Positions 25,507-34,332 of a DNA stretch of 41,694 nt are shown in pieces. Within the stretch, counting starts at the first letter, position 1; every line of letters starts with the position of its first letter. A program made the translations under genes and the position numbers. The notes under the pieces were generated by a model. The model had not been told where the DNA came from. It worked only from the letters and a program-made list of their open reading frames with translations, and did not search any database. Source of the stretch: Paracoccaceae bacterium (GTDB lineage Bacteria; Pseudomonadota; Alphaproteobacteria; Rhodobacterales; Rhodobacteraceae); contig JAHEAO010000025.1 in the NCBI GenBank assembly GCA_024642725.1, positions 1 through 41,694 of the forward strand, read 5' to 3'.

Positions 25507-26730
25507 ATGGCCTATTCCGACTCGGAAAGGGACGGTTTTCGGCTCAGCCAGCTAATCTATGATAGTCGGTACCGAGCAATCACAATTCAGGCGGTTACGC
25601 TTGCCTTAGTCGTCGCCGGCATATTCTGGCTGATCATGAATGCCAGAAACAACCTGGCCGCGCTTGGCCTTACGCCGTCGCTGGACTTTCTGAGCAATCC
25701 GGCCGGATACGACATCGCATTCTACCTGATCCCCTATGACAGCCAGATGAGCCACGGCCGGGCTGCCTTCGTCGGGATTTTGAATACGCTTCTTGTCGCC
25801 AGCCTGGGGTGCGTCACCGCCACGATCGTCGGTGTGCTCGTCGGTGTGCTGCGCCTGTCGAACAACTGGGTCGTTTCGCGGCTGATGGCCGTATATGTTG
25901 AAGGCTTCCGCAACGTACCGCTGGTGCTCTGGATCCTACTGTTCTTTGCGGTCCTGTCGGAAAGCACGCCCGCCCCGCGCGCCTTCAAGCCGGACGAGAA
26001 CGGGGTGAGTCAGGCCAGCATGTACCTTTCGGACAGCTTCGCCTTCACCAATCGCGGAGTTTACACGCCCGCGCCCGTCTGGAGCGACGGTTCCGGATGG
26101 CTGGTAGCGGTTTTCATTCTCTCGATCATCGGTGCCATTTACTATAGGCGCTATGCCCGAAAGCTTCTTTTCGATACCGGACGCCTTTTGCCGATGGCAT
26201 GGCCCGCGCTTTTGATTCTCGTCGTTCCGGCGCTTCTGGCCTATTTTGTTCTCGGGCGCCCCGTCACCCTGGACTATCCGACTCTGGGTGGTTTCAACTT
26301 CAAGGGCGGCCTGAACATCCCCAATTCACTGCTTGCTCTTTGGCTGGCACTGACCGTCTACACCGGCGCTTTCATCGCTGAAATCGTGCGTGCAGGGGTC
26401 TTGTCGGTCAGCAACGGACAGACCGAAGCGGCCTTCGCACTTGGACTGCGCCCGAACCGAACGATGAGCCTCGTGGTCCTTCCGCAGGCCATGCGGGTGA
26501 TCATTCCTCCGTTGATCTCCCAATTCCTCAATTTGACCAAGAACTCCTCGCTGGCCATCGCCGTCAGCTATCCGGACGTTCGCGCGACGTTGGGTGGCAT
26601 CACGCTGAACCAGACCGGGCGGGCGCTGGAATGCATGCTCTTGCTTGGATTGTTCTATCTGATCCTGAGCCTTGCAATCTCGCTGGTCATGAACATCGTC
26701 AACAATCGCATGAAGCTGAGGGAGCGCTAA
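25507..26730 (+). CDS. bztB: Amino-acid ABC transporter permease BztB/AapQ
   Basis: One of two inner-membrane permeases of the Bzt/Aap importer. The 407-aa product is about twice the length of ordinary polar-amino-acid permeases, as expected of this subfamily, with a large insertion between the first and later membrane segments. The cytoplasmic EAA-type loop (AEIVRAGVLSVSNGQTEAAFALGLRPN) that docks on BztD is present. GGGAGAA precedes the ATG. bztC begins one base after its stop. Confidence 0.94.
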   Translation: MAYSDSERDGFRLSQLIYDSRYRAITIQAVTLALVVAGIFWLIMNARNNLAALGLTPSLDFLSNPAGYDIAFYLIPYDSQMSHGRAAFVGILNTLLVASLGCVTATIVGVLVGVLRLSNNWVVSRLMAVYVEGFRNVPLVLWILLFFAVLSESTPAPRAFKPDENGVSQASMYLSDSFAFTNRGVYTPAPVWSDGSGWLVAVFILSIIGAIYYRRYARKLLFDTGRLLPMAWPALLILVVPALLAYFVLGRPVTLDYPTLGGFNFKGGLNIPNSLLALWLALTVYTGAFIAEIVRAGVLSVSNGQTEAAFALGLRPNRTMSLVVLPQAMRVIIPPLISQFLNLTKNSSLAIAVSYPDVRATLGGITLNQTGRALECMLLLGLFYLILSLAISLVMNIVNNRMKLRER

Positions 26731-26731
26731 G

Positions 26732-28048
26732 ATGCAGGGAGATAACATTTCCTATGTCCGCACCAAGATGCTTCCAGAGGCGACGCCGCCGGTCAGCCAG
26801 CAGGGCATCGTCAAGTGGGTGCGTGAGAATCTGTTTTCGAGCTGGCTTAACGCAATCCTGACTGTCGCATCTATTGCGGCGGTCTACTACGTACTGAGCG
26901 GTTTCCTTCCATGGGCCATATCGCCCACGTGGTCCGGAACCTCTCTGGCGAATTGTCGTGACATCTTGTCGGAAGCCGGCCGGGTCGATGATCATGGAAC
27001 GCATGGCGCTTGCTGGGGTGTGATCCGCGATCGCTGGGAACAGTTGATGTTCGGCTTCTATCCGAACGACTCCTACTGGCGGCCAACTACGGCCCTCGTC
27101 CTTTTCCTGATCAGTATCCTGCCAGTCCTTTTCACTTCGCTTCCGCGCAAGCTGCTGATCGGCACCGCTGTTGCGCCGCTGATCCTGTTCTGGCTGATTT
27201 GGGGCGGGTCGCTGTGGACGCCGATCACCGTCGGAGTGGGGTTTGTTCTGGGCGCTGCGGCGTTCAAGATCGGATCGGACAGGTCCGGGTTGATTGTTGC
27301 GGTGCTCGCATCACTTCTGGTGACCATCCTGTTCTGGCTTTTCCTGTCGGGTCCCATCGCCACAGTGCTTGGCAAGGTTATCCCTATCTATCTGGAACCG
27401 GTAAGATCCAAGGATATCGGCGGCTTCATGCTGGCAGTTATCATCGGCCTTGCCGGGATCGTGCTGTCGCTGCCGCTTGGCATCTTGTTGGCGCTTGGCA
27501 GAAGCTCGGACATGTGGATCGTCAACAAGCTCTCGACCGGCTTCATCGAAGTGATCCGTGGCGTGCCGCTTATCGTGTGGCTGTTCACGGCGTCGCTTTT
27601 GCTGAACTACTTCCTGCCGCCCGGTACAACATTTGATCTTATGCTGCGCGTGATCATCATGGTCACGCTGTTTTCGGCGGCCTACATCGCCGAAGTTGTG
27701 CGCGGCGGGCTCGCGGCACTGGCAAAGGGGCAATATGAGGCTGCGGATTCTCTGGGCCTCGACTACTGGAAGTCCATGCGTCTGGTCGTTCTGCCGCAGG
27801 CGCTCAAGATTTCCATCCCGGGGATCGTCAATACCTTCATCGGGCTCTTCAAGGACACCACGCTTGTGATGTTCATCGGCCTGTTTGACCCGCTCGGTCT
27901 GATCTCTGCCATCCGTGCAACAACCGATTGGAACGGCGTCTATTGGGAACTCTACGTCTTCATCGCCATCGTATTCTTCATCTTCTGCTACTCGATGGGC
28001 CGTTATTCACTCTACCTCGAGCGCAAGTTGCGCCGCGAACACCGCTAA
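26732..28048 (+). CDS. bztC: Amino-acid ABC transporter permease BztC/AapM
   Basis: Second permease of the Bzt/Aap importer, pairing with BztB. The 438-aa product has several N-terminal membrane segments, a run of hydrophobic helices around residues 120-220, and the C-terminal permease domain with the EAA loop (AEVVRGGLAALAKGQYEAADSLGLDYWKS in the 320-350 region) followed by VVLPQALKISIPGIVN. It starts one base after bztB and precedes bztD by 15 nt. Confidence 0.94.
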   Translation: MQGDNISYVRTKMLPEATPPVSQQGIVKWVRENLFSSWLNAILTVASIAAVYYVLSGFLPWAISPTWSGTSLANCRDILSEAGRVDDHGTHGACWGVIRDRWEQLMFGFYPNDSYWRPTTALVLFLISILPVLFTSLPRKLLIGTAVAPLILFWLIWGGSLWTPITVGVGFVLGAAAFKIGSDRSGLIVAVLASLLVTILFWLFLSGPIATVLGKVIPIYLEPVRSKDIGGFMLAVIIGLAGIVLSLPLGILLALGRSSDMWIVNKLSTGFIEVIRGVPLIVWLFTASLLLNYFLPPGTTFDLMLRVIIMVTLFSAAYIAEVVRGGLAALAKGQYEAADSLGLDYWKSMRLVVLPQALKISIPGIVNTFIGLFKDTTLVMFIGLFDPLGLISAIRATTDWNGVYWELYVFIAIVFFIFCYSMGRYSLYLERKLRREHR

Positions 28049-28063
28049 GGAGACGATAATCAG

Positions 28064-28855
28064 ATGTCTGAACTTGCTGTAGACCGCAAAGTTGACCATA
28101 GCCAGATGAAGGTTTCGGACGAGGTCGCCATCCAGATCACCGAAATGAACAAATGGTACGGCAGCTTCCATGTTCTGCGCGACATCGACCTGACGGTCTA
28201 TCGCGGGGAGCGGATCGTGATTTGTGGCCCCTCGGGGTCCGGCAAATCGACGTTGATCCGCTGCATCAACGCGCTGGAAGAACATCAGGCCGGCCAGATC
28301 ATCGTTGATGGGACGGAACTGTCGTCTGACCTCAAGAACATCGACAAGATCCGGTCAGAGGTTGGCATGTGCTTCCAGCACTTCAACCTGTTCCCGCATC
28401 TGACGATCCTTGAGAACTGCACGCTGGCGCCGATCTGGGTCCGTAAGGTTCCCAAGAAGGAAGCCGAGGAAACCGCGATGCACTACCTGCACAAGGTCAA
28501 GATTCCCGAGCAGGCGGACAAGTATCCCGGCCAGCTTTCGGGCGGGCAGCAGCAGCGTGTCGCGATCGCGCGGTCGCTTTGCATGAAGCCGCGGATCATG
28601 CTGTTCGACGAACCGACATCGGCGCTTGATCCGGAAATGATCAAGGAAGTTCTGGATACGATGATCGAACTGGCCGAAGAAGGCATGACGATGCTCTGCG
28701 TCACGCATGAGATGGGGTTTGCCCGTCAGGTTGCGAACCGGGTGATCTTCATGGATCAGGGGCAGATCGTGGAACAGAACGAACCGGAGGAATTCTTCCT
28801 GCATCCGAAGTCGGATCGCACCAAGCTGTTCCTGAGCCAGATTCTGGGTCACTGA
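28064..28855 (+). CDS. bztD: Amino-acid ABC transporter ATPase BztD/AapP
   Basis: ATPase that powers amino-acid import through BztB and BztC. The 263-aa product has Walker A (GPSGSGKST, residues 55-63), the Q-loop ([10 protein letters not shown]), the signature LSGGQQQR, Walker B ([14 protein letters not shown]) and the switch His (VTHEMGF). The sequence is of the polar-amino-acid family. It ends the operon ahead of a strong terminator. Confidence 0.96.
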   Translation: MSELAVDRKVDHSQMKVSDEVAIQITEMNKWYGSFHVLRDIDLTVYRGERIVICGPSGSGKSTLIRCINALEEHQAGQIIVDGTELSSDLKNIDKIRSEVGMCFQHFNLFPHLTILENCTLAPIWVRKVPKKEAEETAMHYLHKVKIPEQADKYPGQLSGGQQQRVAIARSLCMKPRIMLFDEPTSALDPEMIKEVLDTMIELAEEGMTMLCVTHEMGFARQVANRVIFMDQGQIVEQNEPEEFFLHPKSDRTKLFLSQILGH

Positions 28856-28885
28856 CCGGCGCTTGCGCCCTATCCGAACCAAGTA

Positions 28886-28927
28886 CCGAACGCCGGGGCG
28901 AGAGATCGTTCCGGCGTTCGGGTTTTT
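28886..28927 (+). terminator. Rho-independent terminator after bztD
   Basis: CCGAACGCCGG (28886-28896) pairs perfectly with CCGGCGTTCGG (28911-28921) around a 14-nt loop, then TTTTT (28923-28927). It lies 30 nt after the bztD stop, between the convergent bztD and sixA genes. Confidence 0.88.
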
Positions 28928-28931
28928 GCAG

Positions 28932-29438
28932 TCATTCTTCGCCGCGTGGCAGGGTGAAGGCGAGCACGTCGCCGCTGCCCCATGTCACCTGTCCCCAGTC
29001 GTTGATGTCGAACTGAAAGACGGTGGTCGCTGCTGTGGGGTAATGCGGGAACCTTGGGTGATGCGGCGGATTTGCCGCCAGCGCGGAGGCGGCCAGTGCG
29101 ATGCCGGGATTATGCCCTAGCATGAGAACGGTTTCGGCATCCCCAACCTTCCTGAGGACATTGAGCATCTCTTCGGGCGTCGCCAGATAAAGCGCGCGCT
29201 CCAGTTTCAGCTCGGCCTGACGCGGCAGGGCGCCCGCGATGATTTCCCATGTTTCGCGGGTCCGCGCGGCGGTCGAAGAGAGCACGAGGTCGGGGATGAA
29301 ATCATGCTGGTTGAGCCATTCGCCGATATCCAGCGCGCCGGCACGCCCCCGCTTGTTCAGGGGGCGGTCATGGTCGTCCATGGTCGGGTCGTCCCAGCTT
29401 GATTTCGCATGGCGGGTCAGGATCAGGCGATGTGTCAT
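28932..29438 (-). CDS. SixA-type histidine phosphatase
   Basis: Member of the RHG/phosphoglycerate-mutase-like histidine phosphatases; SixA dephosphorylates phosphohistidine in signalling or PTS proteins in E. coli. ATG 29438 overlaps the upstream gene's stop (ATGA), giving 168 aa. The active motif RHAKSSW (Arg 9, His 10) and the C-terminal GHNPG are present. Its substrate here is unknown. It is the last gene of the minus-strand run headed by rpmH. Confidence 0.87.
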   Translation of the reverse strand: MTHRLILTRHAKSSWDDPTMDDHDRPLNKRGRAGALDIGEWLNQHDFIPDLVLSSTAARTRETWEIIAGALPRQAELKLERALYLATPEEMLNVLRKVGDAETVLMLGHNPGIALAASALAANPPHHPRFPHYPTAATTVFQFDINDWGQVTWGSGDVLAFTLPRGEE

Positions 29439-30091
29439 TGGTGGAAGGCTTTCATGTGAAAGGCAGATTGCTCTGCAAGACGGCCCGAGGTGGTGGAAAC
29501 GGGACAGGACCGCCGAACGGCACAGCCGAATTTCATGCAATCCTCTCCCTCGGGTGTGTCCAGATAAGCATGGCAGCGGTCCAGATCATAGCCCGCATCT
29601 GTCAGGGCGCCGACAGGGCATGCGGTTCTGCAGGGCTGGCCGGTGCAACTGACGCAAGGTGATGCGGGGGCAAGGGGCAAGTCGATCCGGTCTGGCAAGG
29701 CAAGGGCGCCACGATAGGACACGAAGAGCCCCGCAACGTCATGCACCAGCAGCGTCACCGGCGATGCCCATGCCCTGCCGCTGCGTTTGGCCCAGGCGAT
29801 GAAGGGCTGATAGGGCGGGCCGCCGAAGGGGAAGAGCGGTTGCGCGCCGAATTGAGCAGCGAGGTCCGTGATGACGCGCTTCGACCAGCGGTCCAGCGGA
29901 TCGGGCGCCTGATCGATGTATTCAGGCTGGCTCAGGATATGGGGCCAGAACCCGGGTTCCTTGGGTCCGAAAAGCAACAGCGTTCCGGTTCCGGGCGGCA
30001 GGCTATCGTCAGGACCGGCGTGAAAGCCGCCGAACACCGCGAGATGATGGTGCGCGGCGGCGGTTTGAATGATCGAGAGAGGTCCTGTCAC
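29435..30091 (-). CDS. Protein with two [4Fe-4S] cluster motifs (ferredoxin-like)
   Basis: A 218-aa protein with eight clustered cysteines in the C-terminal half: [16 protein letters not shown] and then CHAYL...[12 protein letters not shown]. These are two ferredoxin-type four-Cys sets, with the Pro after the fourth Cys of the first set. The pattern resembles the iron-sulfur domain of epoxyqueuosine reductase QueG, but the cobalamin-binding catalytic domain is absent, so it is not a complete QueG. The N-terminal half ([23 protein letters not shown]) is conserved in alphaproteobacterial homologues but of unknown role. It overlaps argB and sixA by 4 nt each. Confidence 0.8.
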   Translation of the reverse strand: MTGPLSIIQTAAAHHHLAVFGGFHAGPDDSLPPGTGTLLLFGPKEPGFWPHILSQPEYIDQAPDPLDRWSKRVITDLAAQFGAQPLFPFGGPPYQPFIAWAKRSGRAWASPVTLLVHDVAGLFVSYRGALALPDRIDLPLAPASPCVSCTGQPCRTACPVGALTDAGYDLDRCHAYLDTPEGEDCMKFGCAVRRSCPVSTTSGRLAEQSAFHMKAFHQ

Positions 30092-30981
30092 TTCTGCCGG
30101 GGTTTGACGCGCGGCTCTGACGAGCGGATGATCGAACCTGCGCCATGTTCGGTGAACAGTTCCAGAAGCGAGGCATTGGGAAGCCGGCCGTCCAGGATGA
30201 CGACGGCGCGCACACCGTCCTCGATGGCTTTCAGCGCGGTTTCGGTCTTGGGGATCATGCCGCCGGAGATCACCCCGCGTTCGGTCATGTCGCGCACCTG
30301 ATCGGGCGACAATTCGGTCAGGATCTCTCCGTTCTCATCCTTGACGCCGGAGACATCGGTCAAGAGCAGCAGTCGGTCGGCCTTGAGCGCGCCGGCGATG
30401 GCACCTGCGGCAGTGTCGCCATTGACGTTGAAGGTCTCGTTGGGGTCCATGCCGGTGGCGACCGGGGCCACGACAGGGATGATGCCGGCGGCAAAGAGGT
30501 CGCGCAGGACCTGCACGTTCATCTCGACGGGCTTTCCGACGAAGCCGAGTTCGGGATCATCCGCGACGCAGACGATCATGTCGTCATCCTTGCCCGACAG
30601 ACCGACAGCACGGCCGCCTTCATCCATGATTGCCTGAACGATGCGTTTGTTGACAAGGCCGGTCAGCACCATCTCGACCACCTCGACGGTGGCCTTGTCG
30701 GTGACGCGCTTGCCGCGAACGAATTCCGATTTGATGCCGAGCCGGGCCAGAAGGTCGTTGATCATCGGGCCGCCGCCATGAACCACGACCGGATTGACGC
30801 CGACCTGCCGCATCAACACGATGTCGCGGGCAAATTCGGCCATGGCCTTTTCGTCGCCCATCGCGTTGCCGCCGAATTTGACGACCACGATCGCACCGGT
30901 GAAGCGTTGCAGGTAGGGCAAGGCTTCCGACAGCGTGCGGGCCGTGGCAATCCAGTCTCTGTTCATGTTCTGCGTTCTCAT
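30088..30981 (-). CDS. argB: Acetylglutamate kinase
   Basis: Second step of arginine biosynthesis: phosphorylates N-acetylglutamate with ATP. The 297-aa product shows [10 protein letters not shown] (ATP site), [10 protein letters not shown] (substrate loop), [13 protein letters not shown] and the [11 protein letters not shown] motif near the C-terminus. The start at 30981 is preceded by an AGGGA element; Met 6 is an alternative. Its stop overlaps the next gene as ATGA, so it is probably co-expressed with the iron-sulfur gene and sixA. Confidence 0.95.
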   Translation of the reverse strand: MRTQNMNRDWIATARTLSEALPYLQRFTGAIVVVKFGGNAMGDEKAMAEFARDIVLMRQVGVNPVVVHGGGPMINDLLARLGIKSEFVRGKRVTDKATVEVVEMVLTGLVNKRIVQAIMDEGGRAVGLSGKDDDMIVCVADDPELGFVGKPVEMNVQVLRDLFAAGIIPVVAPVATGMDPNETFNVNGDTAAGAIAGALKADRLLLLTDVSGVKDENGEILTELSPDQVRDMTERGVISGGMIPKTETALKAIEDGVRAVVILDGRLPNASLLELFTEHGAGSIIRSSEPRVKPRQK

Positions 30982-31042
30982 TTTTCGATCCCTGTCAGAG
31001 TGTCCAGTCTGTCGCCTAGGTTAAAGGGACACAAGCCCGAGC

Positions 31043-31696
31043 CTAGTCCAGCGCCGCGATGATGCCGCGCAGGGTCGCGATACCTTCACCTTTTTCCGAA
31101 GAGGTCAGGACGATTTCCGGATAGGCGGCAGGGTGTTTGGAAAGAGCGGCGCGGACCTGATCCAGCACCTTTTCGAGCTCTGCCGGCTTGATCTTGTCGG
31201 TCTTGGTCAGAACGGCCTGAAAGGTCACCGCCGACTTGTCGAGAAGGTCGAGGATCTCTTCGTCGACCTTCTTGACGCCGTGGCGGGCGTCGACCAGCAC
31301 GAAGGCCCGCCGCAGGGTCTGGCGGCCCGACAGATAGGATTTCAGCAGCCGCTGCCATTTTTCCACGACCTTCACCGGGGCGTTGGCGAAGCCATAGCCG
31401 GGAAGGTCGACCAGATAGGACTGGTCGCCGCAGGTGAAGAAGTTGATTTCCTGCGTCCGGCCCGGCGTGTTGGACGCGCGGGCAAGCCCCTTGCGGCCCG
31501 TCAGCGCGTTGATCAGGCTGGATTTGCCGACGTTGGACCGGCCCGCGAAGCAGACTTCCAGCCGGTCCGCGGCGGGCAATCCCTCCATCGCGACGACGCC
31601 TTTGACGAATTCGGTTTCGCCGGCGAACAGGACCCGTCCGCGCTCTGCCTCTTCGGGCGTGACCTCGGCGACGGGGAAGGGCAGGCTGTCGGTCAT
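31043..31696 (-). CDS. engB: Ribosome-biogenesis GTPase EngB/YihA
   Basis: Small essential GTPase needed for 50S assembly and cell division. ATG 31696 (MTDSLPFPVAEVTPEEAERG) overlaps the upstream stop as ATGA and gives 217 aa. All G motifs are visible: GRSNVGKSS (G1), a Thr in the SNTPGRTQ switch I (G2), DLPGYG (G3) and TKTDK (G4), with a TSSEKGEG-type G5. The longer frame from 31930 lies within the MOSC gene. Confidence 0.95.
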   Translation of the reverse strand: MTDSLPFPVAEVTPEEAERGRVLFAGETEFVKGVVAMEGLPAADRLEVCFAGRSNVGKSSLINALTGRKGLARASNTPGRTQEINFFTCGDQSYLVDLPGYGFANAPVKVVEKWQRLLKSYLSGRQTLRRAFVLVDARHGVKKVDEEILDLLDKSAVTFQAVLTKTDKIKPAELEKVLDQVRAALSKHPAAYPEIVLTSSEKGEGIATLRGIIAALD

Positions 31697-32436
31697 TGCA
31701 TGACCTCCGGCTGGTCGCCTTCGCGCACGAGGCCGCCGCGAGCGACATAGGCATAGACGCCGAAATCCTGATGGCCCCAGTTTTCTTTCAATGCGGCCAG
31801 CGTGTCGGCGTCGCGCCGCCCGGTCGCGGGATCGACGCGGGTCGCGTTGCAGCGGATGATACGTTCGCGGATTTCCAGTTCGGCCTCGCCAAGGCGCAGC
31901 TTGCGGCCAACCCATTCGAATTCTTCCCATGGGCCAAGGCCGTCGAGCAGGAAATTGCCGCGCCAGCGCAGGGGCGAGATCGGGCCGGTGACGCCCTCGA
32001 CCGCGCGGTGCGAGGCGAGGTTGAGCAGGCTGACAGAGGGGAAATCGGTATCGGTAAAGCCGCGATCGGCCAGCTTGATCAACCGGACCGAGGCGGGCCG
32101 ATCGGCTGGGATCAGCGGCGCTGTCCAGTCGATCAGGCGGTCAGCCTGAGTCCTTGGGTCGAAATGCAGTTCGCCAAGGTCGGGATGGGCAAGGCTCAGG
32201 CTGCCGTCGGCTTCGGTGCGCGCGGTCATGGCTTGCAGGGCGATGGTCTTGGTCACGGTGGTAAAATTGCCGCAGACGACCCATTCGCTGCCATCCGCCT
32301 TCGAACGGTCGTGCGCCATTGCCCAAGCGCGGTCACCGGGAAGTGTCGTGCCGGGGGCGAGCGTGACCGATCTCAGCTGCTCGCGCCCGTGCGACTTGAT
32401 CGGATGCCGCCAGATCTGGGCGACGCTGGCGGTCAT
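31693..32436 (-). CDS. MOSC-domain protein (molybdenum-cofactor-type)
   Basis: The N-terminal MOSC-type beta-barrel (VAQIWRHPIKSHGREQL) and the C-terminal MOSC domain with RCNATRVDPATGRRD, whose Cys is the conserved residue of the family, make this a molybdenum-cofactor sulfurase C-terminal-like protein. Such proteins are thought to handle sulfur or molybdenum cofactor; no activity is shown for this one. ATG 32436 overlaps the yidC stop (ATGA), giving 247 aa. Its stop overlaps engB in the same way. Confidence 0.87.
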   Translation of the reverse strand: MTASVAQIWRHPIKSHGREQLRSVTLAPGTTLPGDRAWAMAHDRSKADGSEWVVCGNFTTVTKTIALQAMTARTEADGSLSLAHPDLGELHFDPRTQADRLIDWTAPLIPADRPASVRLIKLADRGFTDTDFPSVSLLNLASHRAVEGVTGPISPLRWRGNFLLDGLGPWEEFEWVGRKLRLGEAELEIRERIIRCNATRVDPATGRRDADTLAALKENWGHQDFGVYAYVARGGLVREGDQPEVMQ

Positions 32437-34229
32437 TTCTCTGCCGGCTTCTTGCGCCTGAATGACTTCAGGATATTGCCGAAGACATCCGGCTTGTGCC
32501 CGTGGCTGCGCATGATCAGGTACTGCTGGGTGAATGTGATCGTGTTGTTGGCGATCCAGTACAGGACGAGGCCCGAGGCAAAGCTGCCCAGCATGAACAT
32601 GAAGACCCAAGGCATCCATGCAAAGATCATTGCCTGCGTGGGGTCGGTCGGGGCCGGGTTCAGCTTTTGCTGCAACCACATCGAGATGCCAAGGAGGATC
32701 GGCAGGATGCCCAGCGAGAAGATGAAGAAGATCGAACCCGGTTCAGGCGTCGCAAAGGGCAACAGGCCAAACAGGTTCAGGATCGAGGACGGGTCGGGTG
32801 AGCTGAGGTCGCGAATCCAGCCGATCCACGGTGCATGCCGCAGTTCAATCGTGACGAAGATCACCTTGTAGAGCGAGAAGAAGATCGGGATCTGCAGCAG
32901 GATCGGCAGACAGCCGGAAGCCGGGTTGACCTTGTTCTTCTTGTAAAGCTCCATCATGCCTTGCTGCATCTTCTGGCGATCGTCGCCCGCGCGTTCCTTC
33001 AGCGCCTCCATTTCCGGCTGCAGTTCCTTCATCCGGGCCATCGAGACATAGGATTTGTAAGCCAGCGGAAAGACGATGGCCTTGAGCACAAGCGTCAGGA
33101 CGAGGATCGACCAGCCCATATTGCCGATGACGCTGTTCAGCCAGTGCAGGGTGGCGAAAATCGGTTTGGTGAGGAAGAAGAACCAGCCCCAGTCGATGGC
33201 ATCGATGAAGCGGTAGATGCCATCGCGGTTCTGGTATTCGCGAATCGTCGACCATTCCTTGGCGCCCGCGAAAAGCCGGGTCGTATAGCTGGCGGATTGC
33301 CCCGGAGCGACGTCAACAGCGGGCAGGCGGGCCTCGGTGATGTAGATGTCGCGGGGTTCGTCATACTTCAGCACAGACGTAAAGGGTTGTGTGCCTTGGG
33401 GGATCAGGGTGGTCATCCAGTAGTGATCGGTAATGCCGATCCAGCCGTTCGATTCGACCTCGACCGCTTCGGCATTGGCGCCCCAGCGTTCGTCCGCGGG
33501 AAGTTTGCGCACGTCCTTGTAGTCGAATTCGGTCAGTTCCTTGCCGGTCTGGCGGATCGGTCCTTCGTGAATGACGAAGAATTTCTTGCGATTGGACGGT
33601 TCACCGTGGCGGCGGATCTGGCTGTAGGCGGCCATGCGTGCCGTGCCGTCGGCGCTGTTTTCGACCGACTGGGTGACCGAGAACATGAAATTCTCATCAA
33701 CTTCGATCTTGCTGTGGAAGGTCTGACCCTTTGTATTCTGCCAGATCAACGTGACGGGTTTGCCGATTTCAAGCTGGTCTCCGGATTCGACCTGCCAGAT
33801 GGTGTCGGGGCCTGGCACGTCATCGAAACCAAGCTCGCCGCCGGGAGCCCAGGCGAAGAGAGCATAATAGGCCTCCGGCTCACCCAGGGGGGTCAGAAGT
33901 TCAACGTTCGGGCTGCCGTCATCGATGGTCTCGCGGTAGTCCTTGAGCGACAGCGCGTCGATCCGGCCACCTTGCAGCGAGATGCTGCCGGACAGCCGTG
34001 GCGTATCGATCTTGAGCCGCGGCGCTTCGGCCACCGTGATCTCTGCCGCTGTCGTGCTGGCAGCGTCAGGAGCCGCCGCCGTTGCCGTCGGCGCCGAGGC
34101 AGTCTGAGTCGCAGCCGGGGCATTGGGATCGACCACGGGCTCTTGCGGGGGGAACAGGACGAACCAGACTAGGATCACCAGAAAGCTCAACGCCGTGGCG
34201 AGAATTAGGTTCTTGTTCTGATCGTCCAT
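32433..34229 (-). CDS. yidC: Membrane protein insertase YidC
   Basis: YidC inserts membrane proteins alone or with SecYEG. The 598-aa product has an N-terminal signal-anchor helix (about residues 7-26), an Ala/Thr-rich linker (residues 35-65), the large periplasmic beta domain, and the conserved five-helix core from about residue 350 (FFLTKPIFATLHWLNSVIGN...). The conserved Arg in the hydrophilic groove follows the first core helix. TTGACC-N17-TTGAAC (34288-34293 and 34265-34270) upstream is a weak promoter candidate. It overlaps the MOSC gene by 4 nt. Confidence 0.97.
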   Translation of the reverse strand: MDDQNKNLILATALSFLVILVWFVLFPPQEPVVDPNAPAATQTASAPTATAAAPDAASTTAAEITVAEAPRLKIDTPRLSGSISLQGGRIDALSLKDYRETIDDGSPNVELLTPLGEPEAYYALFAWAPGGELGFDDVPGPDTIWQVESGDQLEIGKPVTLIWQNTKGQTFHSKIEVDENFMFSVTQSVENSADGTARMAAYSQIRRHGEPSNRKKFFVIHEGPIRQTGKELTEFDYKDVRKLPADERWGANAEAVEVESNGWIGITDHYWMTTLIPQGTQPFTSVLKYDEPRDIYITEARLPAVDVAPGQSASYTTRLFAGAKEWSTIREYQNRDGIYRFIDAIDWGWFFFLTKPIFATLHWLNSVIGNMGWSILVLTLVLKAIVFPLAYKSYVSMARMKELQPEMEALKERAGDDRQKMQQGMMELYKKNKVNPASGCLPILLQIPIFFSLYKVIFVTIELRHAPWIGWIRDLSSPDPSSILNLFGLLPFATPEPGSIFFIFSLGILPILLGISMWLQQKLNPAPTDPTQAMIFAWMPWVFMFMLGSFASGLVLYWIANNTITFTQQYLIMRSHGHKPDVFGNILKSFRRKKPAEK

Positions 34230-34264
34230 TCGGGCCCACCACCTGACTATTCCGGGTGACGGAG

Positions 34265-34293
34265 GTTCAACAGGCCGGGGGCCAAAAGGTCAA
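34265..34293 (-). promoter_or_regulatory. Weak promoter candidate for yidC
   Basis: On the minus strand TTGACC (34293-34288), a 17-nt spacer and TTGAAC (34270-34265) lie upstream of yidC. The -10 box is poor, so this may be an additional internal promoter at best. The gap also holds a short ACGGC/GCCGT stem (about 34307-34320) that could end the transcript of the preceding EAL gene weakly. Confidence 0.25.
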
Positions 34294-34332
34294 GCGGTTT
34301 TAGGGTAAACGGCCTGTGCCGTCGGGTCGGGA

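Noticed and set aside
30145-31062. 305-aa plus-strand frame opposite argB
   Set aside because: Antisense of argB; Asp/His-rich composition is the mirror of its codon bias.
32835-34172. 445-aa plus-strand frame opposite yidC
   Set aside because: Antisense of a certain gene with no recognisable domain.
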